DNA from: Sideroxydans sp.
GTDB lineage: Bacteria; Pseudomonadota; Gammaproteobacteria; Burkholderiales; Gallionellaceae
Direction of reading: 5' to 3'
Assembly (NCBI GenBank): GCA_028687425.1
Contig: JAQUAD010000008.1
Location: 1-64,000 of the forward strand
Length of the DNA stretch: 64,000 nucleotides
Position numbers and translations under genes: made by a program. Shown piece after piece: positions 58,595 through 64,000 of the stretch; position 1 is the first letter of the stretch; each line of letters opens with the position of its first letter. Below the pieces are notes generated by a model. It ran no database searches, had not been told where the DNA came from, and saw nothing but the letters and a program-made list of their open reading frames with translations.

Positions 58595-58663
58595 GCGTCG
58601 CTCCAAAAAACTTGCCCCGCATCATACCAAGCGGCATGCATGCGGGGCGTTGCTGCACTCAGA

Positions 58664-59245
58664 TCATTCGCGGCGCAATTTCGAATGACGCTTCTCCATC
58701 TTCTGCTCCAGCTGCGCACGCTGTTCCGGCGTCAGCACATCCGCCACGGCCAGCATGGTCGAAGTCATGCGCTTGCTTGCTTCGTCCGCCAGCTTGATCT
58801 GCTCGGCGCGCATCGCTTCGATGGCGGCCTTGTCCAGCGTAGCTGCCGACATCAGCTTGCGCATCTGCAAATGGTTGTCGCGCATCTGCTTGGCCAGCGG
58901 CGCACCTTCCTCCAGCGCAGCCTTCACGATGGCGGATGCCTTCTCCTTCTGCGCATCGCTCGCCTTTACATCGTCCAGCATGCGTTGCATGCGCTTGTCG
59001 GCGAATTTGCCCATGCGCGCCGTATCCATCTCCCCACCGGACATGAAGGCCTGCGGGCCGCCGTGACGGAACTCATGTTCGCAGGCCATCACCTGGCCGG
59101 AGAAGAAACCGATGCCGAACACCGCCAGCAGGCCGACCACGCGCGCCAGACAATGGCCGCGACGGCCGTGGCAATGATGGTCATGCTTGCCGTTGCAACG
59201 GCCATTGGTTTCATTGTTAGTTTCCTGTGTGGTTTGCTCGCTCAT
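58664..59245 (-). CDS. Spy/CpxP-family protein with a His/Cys-rich N-terminal tail
   Basis: A 193-residue protein with an N-terminal hydrophilic tail rich in His and Cys (GRCNGKHDHHCHGRRGHC), a membrane helix or signal anchor (about 33-50), and a periplasmic helical Spy/CpxP domain with an LTPEQRAQLEQ motif. Such proteins are chaperones or stress sensors, often metal-induced. The start at 59245 follows aaaggagacagac. It lies upstream of the two-component genes and may be part of their regulon. The metal-binding role of the tail is inference. Confidence 0.8.
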   Translation of the reverse strand: MSEQTTQETNNETNGRCNGKHDHHCHGRRGHCLARVVGLLAVFGIGFFSGQVMACEHEFRHGGPQAFMSGGEMDTARMGKFADKRMQRMLDDVKASDAQKEKASAIVKAALEEGAPLAKQMRDNHLQMRKLMSAATLDKAAIEAMRAEQIKLADEASKRMTSTMLAVADVLTPEQRAQLEQKMEKRHSKLRRE

Positions 59246-59428
59246 GTCTGTCTCCTTTGTCGTTGGACACCGCACCGTGTGGCGGCTGGATGACACTTTA
59301 TGAGCGGGCCGTTGCCCGGATGTGTGGGGAAGGTAAAGTTTTGTGAAGACGCGGCACCGCCGATGCAATCGCCGCTCTCGATCCGCATCCAGATCGAGAT
59401 AGTAAACAATCGGTTAGCGAGGCATATT

Positions 59429-59466
59429 TGTTATACTCTGCTCAACGATTCTCGCCGTCCGGCGAG
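59429..59466 (+). promoter_or_regulatory. Extended -10 promoter and dyad before the Fic antitoxin
   Basis: TGtTATACT at 59429-59437 fits an extended -10 element; no good -35 box is seen. Just downstream lies a perfect dyad ctcgcc-gtcc-ggcgag (59451-59466), 14 nt before the antitoxin ATG. It could be an operator for autoregulation or an RNA hairpin near the ribosome site. No binding protein is known. Confidence 0.5.
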
Positions 59467-59480
59467 GCATTAGGGAGCAT

Positions 59481-59642
59481 ATGATGCAGATCAGCACCAG
59501 CCTGAACCAGAAGATCGAAAAAGCAGTCCAGACATCGATGCGCATCGAAGGCTGCAAACCGGCAGCATCCACGTCGGTCAAGCAACAGGCTCAAGTTCTG
59601 ATGGAACAGCATCGTGTCCAAGTATCAGTTCACAGAAAGTGA
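59481..59642 (+). CDS. Class I Fic antitoxin (VbhA-like)
   Basis: A 53-residue protein starting MMQISTSLNQKIEKAVQTSM after the ribosome site agggagcat. Residues 20-25, SMRIEG, match the Fic-inhibitory motif (S/T)xxxE(G/N) of class I antitoxins, with the inhibitory Glu at position 24 as in VbhA. It overlaps the Fic gene by 29 nt, the usual order of antitoxin then toxin. The antitoxin would block ATP binding by placing the Glu near the Fic active site; this follows the known family mechanism. Confidence 0.75.
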   Translation: MMQISTSLNQKIEKAVQTSMRIEGCKPAASTSVKQQAQVLMEQHRVQVSVHRK

Positions 59643-60252
59643 CATCTACCTTCCCGGCACCGACATCCCCAGAAACAAACTGGGGATAGACAACCCGGAA
59701 CTGCTGCACGAAATCGAAGCCGCCCTGCTGCAACAAGCCTACATCCACTTCATCGCAGAACTTTCCCCCACGGTCCACTTCGATGAGGAATACTTCAAAT
59801 CGCTGCATCGCGACACTTACGAATCCCTTTACGAATGGGGCGGACACTACCGCTCAGTAGACATGAGTAAAGGTGGCTCGCTATTTTGCCGGGCCGCCTA
59901 TCTCGAACAAGAATCCCGACGCATCTTTCGCGAGCTTGCGCGTGAACGTTATTTGCAACCACATGCTGGCGGGACAGCAGAGGCGTTCGCCGAACGCCTC
60001 GCCCATTTCCAATCCGAGTTAATCGCGCTGCATCCGTTCTACGAACTCAACGGACGCATCACGCGTTTGTTTTTCGACCTTATTGCCATCCATAACGGCT
60101 ACGAACCCATCGACTACAGCGAAGCACTGGCGGCAGGGCCATCCGGACTCAATGCCTACATCGAAGCTTCAATACAATGCGTACAGCGTGCTGAAAGCGG
60201 AAAGTTGCAGCAGATCATTCTGCGCGGTTTGCGCAAATCGGAAGCCGTGTAG
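59614..60252 (+). CDS. Fic-domain protein (probable AMP transferase toxin)
   Basis: A 212-residue Fic protein. The active-site loop, HPFYELNGRITR (His140 to Arg151), keeps the catalytic His, Phe, Asn and Arg of HPFxxGNGR but has Leu145 in place of the first Gly. The GTG at 59614 is preceded by ggaac and overlaps the antitoxin gene. Fic enzymes usually transfer AMP from ATP to a target hydroxyl. With the overlapping antitoxin it forms a class I Fic toxin-antitoxin pair. The Leu substitution may alter the phosphate-binding loop. Confidence 0.85.
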   Translation: MSKYQFTESDIYLPGTDIPRNKLGIDNPELLHEIEAALLQQAYIHFIAELSPTVHFDEEYFKSLHRDTYESLYEWGGHYRSVDMSKGGSLFCRAAYLEQESRRIFRELARERYLQPHAGGTAEAFAERLAHFQSELIALHPFYELNGRITRLFFDLIAIHNGYEPIDYSEALAAGPSGLNAYIEASIQCVQRAESGKLQQIILRGLRKSEAV

Positions 60253-60318
60253 ACCTGTTCAAGCCGATCATGCCTCCGAATCAATACATGCCGTTGCCGA
60301 CAGACTGACAACGTACAT

Positions 60319-60549
60319 TCAAGCGGCGTGTCGATAGGCCTCATACTCCCTCTCGATCTCTTCACGGTCGAGCATCAACCCTTGCGGCCCTTCTATCTTC
60401 CATACCACGCCGCCTTTGTAGATGACCTTGAACGCTGCTTCGAGCGCTTCATCCATGGTCAGGAAATCCACCGGCATCAGCAACGACAGGTCCTGCTGCA
60501 CATCGCCGGAAAGCGGAATGTCTGTGTAGTAAACGCTGTAGGTGGTCAT
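60319..60549 (-). CDS. Small protein of unknown function
   Basis: A 76-residue protein starting MTTYSVYYTDIPLSGDVQQD and containing MDEALEAAFKVIYKGGVVW and a charged C-terminal helix (DREEIEREYEAYRHAA). No family is recognised. It stands alone on the minus strand between the Fic pair and the radical SAM gene; the start has gaggacgat just upstream. Its compact alpha/beta pattern and good composition favour a real gene. Confidence 0.6.
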   Translation of the reverse strand: MTTYSVYYTDIPLSGDVQQDLSLLMPVDFLTMDEALEAAFKVIYKGGVVWKIEGPQGLMLDREEIEREYEAYRHAA

Positions 60550-60682
60550 ATCGTCCTCCTTGCAATTGCCGGGACATACACCTGCCGCATATCCCGCATC
60601 ACAGCAATTTATTCATTAGAACAATCAACTGGCGCAACAGTTCCATCCCGCACGCCTGACGCGCTCCCCGTTACAATGCCGC

Positions 60683-61564
60683 ATGCCCCTGCACTACGAC
60701 ATGCCGCTGTTCCGTCCGCCCTCCGAAGGCGACAACCTCATCATCCAGGCCACGCTGGGATGCAGCTTCAACCAGTGCAGCTTCTGCGCCATGTATCGCA
60801 CCAAGGAATATCTCGCGCGCCCGCTGGACGAAGTGTTCGGCGACATCCACGCCGCCGCTGCCGACTGGCCGGATGCACAGCGCGTGTTCCTCGCCGATGG
60901 CGATGCGCTGGCCCTGCCGACTGAACACCTGCTCGCCATCCTGAACGAACTGGCCGTCACCTTGCCGCGCCTGACGCGCGTCTCCTGCTACGCCACGCCC
61001 GGCAACCTCGCACGCAAATCCATCGAAGAACTGGTGCAGTTGCGCGAACACAAACTCAGCCTGCTTTACTTCGGCATCGAAAGCGGTTCCGACCTCATCC
61101 TGAAAAAGATCACCAAAGGCACAACGCAGAAGCGCATGGCCGAAGTGCTGCACAAAGCGCACGACAGCGGCATGAAAATCTCCGCCACCGTCATCCTCGG
61201 CTTAGGCGGCACCACGCACAGCGACGAACACATAGACGGCACCATCGCATTACTCAACGATGCTCCCGTCACCTACCTCTCCACACTGCAGCTGTATCTC
61301 GACGACAGCATCCTCGAAGAATTCCAGCACAAGTTCGGCGAGCCATTCGAGATGCCGAACGACCTCGCCATCCTCAAGGAACAGGAAAGATTCATCGCAG
61401 GCCTCAACCCGCCGCAGCCGGTCATCTTCCGTTCCAATCACGCGTCCAATGCATTGGCGCTGGCGGGCAACCTGCCGCGCGACAAAGACAAACTGCTGGC
61501 GCAACTACAGCAAGCGATGGCAGGCGAACGCCCCCTGCGACCGATCTTCATGCGCGGCTTGTAA
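60683..61564 (+). CDS. Radical SAM protein
   Basis: A 293-residue radical SAM enzyme. The cluster motif is GCSFNQCSFC (Cys27, Cys32, Cys35), a CX4CX2C spacing rather than the common CX3CX2C but seen in a subfamily with GCSxNxCxFC. A glycine-rich region and the SAM-binding segment LLYFGIESGSDLILKKITKG follow. The substrate is unknown. It is followed by a small conserved gene, 88 nt away. Confidence 0.82.
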   Translation: MPLHYDMPLFRPPSEGDNLIIQATLGCSFNQCSFCAMYRTKEYLARPLDEVFGDIHAAAADWPDAQRVFLADGDALALPTEHLLAILNELAVTLPRLTRVSCYATPGNLARKSIEELVQLREHKLSLLYFGIESGSDLILKKITKGTTQKRMAEVLHKAHDSGMKISATVILGLGGTTHSDEHIDGTIALLNDAPVTYLSTLQLYLDDSILEEFQHKFGEPFEMPNDLAILKEQERFIAGLNPPQPVIFRSNHASNALALAGNLPRDKDKLLAQLQQAMAGERPLRPIFMRGL

Positions 61565-61652
61565 AGAACACGCCGCATATCCACTGCACCAGCGTGGCCT
61601 ATTCAGCAGGATTCGGAGTACAGTCTGCCCAGACACTCATCAAGGATCCGCC

Positions 61653-61931
61653 ATGAGCACAGAAGAATTGAGCAAGGAACAACGCATCCTGCGCCAGATG
61701 CGCAAGACACTGGGCAGCGTTGTGCGCGACGCCACACCACTGGGTGGCCGCCCCAACCCGCTCACCGAAAACACCATCGAAGAGATCAAGGCATGCTTCA
61801 CACTCATCGCAGAACGCGAACGTGAACTCGCCACGCAACTCGGCTTCGACGAAGCCAAGCCGTATTACAAGGACGGCAGCGAACACCAAAGTGCGCAGAT
61901 CATCAGCCTCATCAAACCCGCCAAGCACTAG
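61653..61931 (+). CDS. Conserved small protein
   Basis: A 92-residue charged helical protein starting MSTEELSKEQRILRQMRKTLGSVV with LTENTIEEIKACFTLIAERERELA. Short proteins of this look occur in betaproteobacteria and are sometimes labelled segregation-related, a label not supported here by any visible domain. The ATG at 61653 was chosen because a longer reading overlaps the radical SAM gene. Function unknown. Confidence 0.65.
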   Translation: MSTEELSKEQRILRQMRKTLGSVVRDATPLGGRPNPLTENTIEEIKACFTLIAERERELATQLGFDEAKPYYKDGSEHQSAQIISLIKPAKH

Positions 61932-61938
61932 AAATGCG

Positions 61939-62054
61939 CTGATTTATTCCTCTGTTCGTAGTGAGCTTGTCGAACCATGAACGGAGGAATTCAACAAATC
62001 ACAGGCTTGCAATACTCACCCTTCGACAAGCTCAGGGCGAACGGGATAAATCAG
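61939..62054. repeat. Long inverted-repeat element with a REP-like core
   Basis: The outer arms ctgatttattcc (61939-61950) and ggataaatcag (62044-62054) are complementary, and inside lie opposed copies of the widespread core gagcttgtcgaac and ttcgacaagctc. The element begins 7 nt after the small conserved gene and may form a long RNA hairpin ending that transcript. Similar cores occur as repeated intergenic elements in many proteobacteria. Confidence 0.75.
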
Positions 62055-62451
62055 CTCTTTCCTGGCGAAACAAAGATTCATCGTTCGCATGGCCCGCAGA
62101 ATTCCTTCCCAAGCCGACATGGCAAAACCCCATGAAAGATTTAACAACGAGCATCTTATTAAAGGTTTTGCACTGAAACATTTAATAAGGCCGTTGCCGT
62201 GATCGAGGATGTCGAACAGCACCCCCGCTTCAACACCTGAACAAGTGATCCGCCAGAGCTTGATGGGCATTGACACACCCCAGCCCGCTCCAATACATTC
62301 GAGCCCACTTGCAAGTCTGAAGTGATGTACATCCCGCCGCACGAACGGCGCGAGGCACGCCTCAGATTCCCCAGAACAGGATGGCTGGCGCAAGATAAGA
62401 GCCCGCATCGACGGAACGAAGCTAGCCGCACGACTGTGAACAAGGGGAAGC
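62055..62451. other. Intergenic stretch without a convincing gene, holding one strong hairpin
   Basis: About 400 nt separate the inverted-repeat element from the defence-like cassette. Open frames here lack family likeness and were not called. One strong hairpin is visible: cttattaaa (62155-62163) and tttaataag (62181-62189), with an inner gttt/aaac pairing, no U-run after it. It may mark the left boundary of the inserted cassette. An aggggaagc ribosome site ends the stretch. Confidence 0.5.
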
Positions 62452-62715
62452 ATGTCTCAAACACCAAACTATTCGCTCGCCACCCGCGAGCCATGGAACC
62501 GCATAACCGAGACCGGCATGCGCGCCTTCCTGCGCTTTACAGCAGTGGCCCTGCCCTATACGAACGAAACCATCAAAGCCGGATTCGAGGACGTAGAGGT
62601 ACGACCCCTCGCCCAAGGCTTCCCCGTCGCCACCATTACCCGATTCTTGGAAGACATGATCAAGGACTGCGCTGCGAGTGATGAGAAAGAAAGTGATGTG
62701 GGAGAGGTATTATGA
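62452..62715 (+). CDS. Unknown 87-residue protein upstream of the ABC-3C-like effector
   Basis: An 87-residue protein beginning MSQTPNYSLATREPWNRITE and ending in an acidic tail, with KAGFEDVEVRPLAQGFPVAT in the middle. No domain is recognised. The start has a good ribosome site (aggggaagc) and its stop overlaps the next ATG as ATGA at 62712, so it is coupled to the effector gene and may be an extra component of the cassette. Confidence 0.6.
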   Translation: MSQTPNYSLATREPWNRITETGMRAFLRFTAVALPYTNETIKAGFEDVEVRPLAQGFPVATITRFLEDMIKDCAASDEKESDVGEVL

Positions 62716-63926
62716 CAACTAGTTTTTCGGCAGGACCTCATGCCTTGGGTTATCTATACCAAGCAAGAGTCGCACTGTTCTTGCTTCTTGATAGCCCCGA
62801 TGAATCCATCGTAAAAATTGAGGCGCTAGACGATATCGAATTATCTCCCCAAAGCACGGGAAACAAACTTACGTTAACGCAACTGAAGCATCATATAAGC
62901 AAACAGGCTGAGCTTACGGACTACAGCCCTGACCTTTGGAAAAGCATCAGAGTATGGGCAACACAAGTGACGGATCGTCGCTTCGCACTTCAAGATACGC
63001 GTCTCAATTTAATTACAACTGCAACTGCCGCACCCGGCAGCATTGCATCGCTCCTGGGCGTAAAAGATAGAGACCCTCAAAAGGCCGAGAATCAACTCAT
63101 CCATGTATCGAACAATTCTAGTAATAAAAGTTTAATTGCCTCGTTCAATGCATTCAAAGCGCTAACACCAGCCCAGAGAACTGCGCTTGTTTCTTCAATA
63201 ACGATTCTCGATCAGCACGAAAATATCGATGAATACAAAATAAAAATCTGTCAGCTCATTAGACCAGCAGTCAGAAAAAAATATGTTGATAGCCTATATG
63301 AGCGACTGGAGGGTTGGTGGTTTAATCAAACTGTTCGGCACTTGATCAACATAAGCCAAACTCCATTTATTACCGCTTTTGATCTAAATGAAAAAATCGC
63401 ATCACTGGCCGAAGGTTTTCATGAAGAGAACCTCCCAATAGATTTTTTAGGCGAGGAGCCTGATGCCGCCTTTTTAGCGGACAACCAAGACAAGCTTTAC
63501 GTCCGTCAATTGGAGGTCATAGGCGTCAAACCCCGTGTGGTTAAAAAAGCCATTTTTGACTACTACCGCGCATTCCATCAGAGAAGCCGCTGGCTCGATG
63601 AGGCTCTAGTGTTTCCAGAAGAGTTAACAGCATATGAGATGCTTTTGGTGGATGAGTGGGAACGCTATTTTGATAGCATCTGCGACCCTTCACTAGATGC
63701 CAAAACAGAGGAAGAATTAGTTGCCTATGGAAAAAGAATTTTCGAGTGGGCCGAGCTAGAAGCAACTCATCTAAAGATACGGCCTCGTGTAGAAGCTGAT
63801 TTTGTTCGACGCGGTAGCTTCCACATACTGGCAAATAAAGAGCCTACTCCTTCAGTACATTGGCATCCGAAGTTTACCGAAAAGGTTTTGGGCACAATGC
63901 ACGTGGCCGCTAAAACGACCAAATGA
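62712..63926 (+). CDS. ABC three-component system effector with PD-(D/E)xK nuclease-like N-terminus
   Basis: A 404-residue protein. Its N-terminus fits a Cap4/DUF4297-like restriction-endonuclease fold: GYLYQARVALFLLL, then Glu37, Asp40, Asp41 (IEALDDIE) and Gln57, Lys59 (TQLKHH). The C-terminal region (VVKKAIFDYYRAFHQRSRWL, LVDEWERYFDSICD) resembles the ABC-3C C-terminal domain. Codon use is more AT-rich than in nearby genes, a sign of transfer. It overlaps both neighbours by ATGA. Expected to cut DNA when activated by the ABC partner; that partner lies off the edge. Confidence 0.72.
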   Translation: MTTSFSAGPHALGYLYQARVALFLLLDSPDESIVKIEALDDIELSPQSTGNKLTLTQLKHHISKQAELTDYSPDLWKSIRVWATQVTDRRFALQDTRLNLITTATAAPGSIASLLGVKDRDPQKAENQLIHVSNNSSNKSLIASFNAFKALTPAQRTALVSSITILDQHENIDEYKIKICQLIRPAVRKKYVDSLYERLEGWWFNQTVRHLINISQTPFITAFDLNEKIASLAEGFHEENLPIDFLGEEPDAAFLADNQDKLYVRQLEVIGVKPRVVKKAIFDYYRAFHQRSRWLDEALVFPEELTAYEMLLVDEWERYFDSICDPSLDAKTEEELVAYGKRIFEWAELEATHLKIRPRVEADFVRRGSFHILANKEPTPSVHWHPKFTEKVLGTMHVAAKTTK

Positions 63927-64000
63927 ATAATCTACCAGCCTGGAACAAACGCCCCACAGAGGTGGCAAACCTACTTAATCCTGCATACTTTTCGATGCTC
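63923..64000 (+). CDS. Probable ABC-3C middle component, partial (C-terminus off window)
   Basis: The window ends 26 codons into this gene: MNNLPAWNKRPTEVANLLNP, then AYFSML. The RPxEVANLLNPAYF stretch matches the N-terminal pattern of ABC three-component system middle components. The ATG overlaps the effector stop (ATGA). An ABC ATPase gene is expected next, beyond the right edge. Confidence 0.65.
   Translation, partial: MNNLPAWNKRPTEVANLLNPAYFSML

Noticed and set aside
62016-62453. 145-codon minus-strand frame in the right-hand intergenic region
   Set aside because: Its end is a translation of the repeat core (PELVEG), it has no recognised domain and overlaps two inverted repeats.

Overview
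The window looks like chromosomal DNA of a GC-rich betaproteobacterium. The gene order (trpF-truA-fimV-asd-leuBDCA, grpE-dnaK-dnaJ with sigma-32 promoters) and the many redox and c-di-GMP sensors suggest the Gallionella/Sideroxydans group (Nitrosomonadales). That placement is inferred from memory of gene content, not from a search.

Left part (1-11.2 kb): a minus-strand run leuA, leuC, a small entericidin-like lipoprotein, leuD, leuB, asd, fimV, a CbiQ-like membrane protein, truA and trpF (cut by the window edge). It joins leucine synthesis, the aspartate pathway, tRNA pseudouridylation, tryptophan synthesis and the polar/pilus hub protein FimV. A divergent Lrp-type regulator faces leuA across an intergenic region with nested symmetric sequences. 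11.8-29 kb: an HcaT-like MFS transporter, a remnant of an outer-membrane protein, a large Cache-PAS-GAF-GGDEF-EAL protein, the heat-shock cluster grpE-dnaK-dnaJ, a lemA/OMP/GIDE-EF-hand group, an ankyrin/HD-GYP pair, a globin-coupled diguanylate cyclase and a DinG-type helicase.

29-46 kb: housekeeping genes (flavin reductase, UPF0178 protein, bacteriohemerythrin, mltC, uup, peroxiredoxin, tRNA-Arg(CCU), selD/selU, alr, lplT, ggt) with further c-di-GMP proteins, one of them a Rossmann-PAS-GGDEF fusion. 46-59 kb: a 2Fe-2S flavoreductase with an extra N-terminal domain, an NfeD-like protein, a single-chain LRR-protein kinase-DEDDy exonuclease fusion, an Aer-like chemoreceptor, an operon yjbQ/acylphosphatase/SDR/thioredoxin-HEAT, another diguanylate cyclase and a Spy/two-component cluster.

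Right end (59.4-64 kb): more accessory DNA. It holds a class I Fic toxin-antitoxin pair, a radical SAM enzyme, a long inverted-repeat element, and the start of an AT-richer cassette that looks like an ABC three-component (ABC-3C) defence system: an 87-residue unknown protein, a nuclease-like effector and the start of a middle component, with the rest off the edge. Six proteins of c-di-GMP turnover plus haem-globin, hemerythrin and PAS chemoreceptor proteins suggest heavy investment in oxygen/redox-controlled behaviour.
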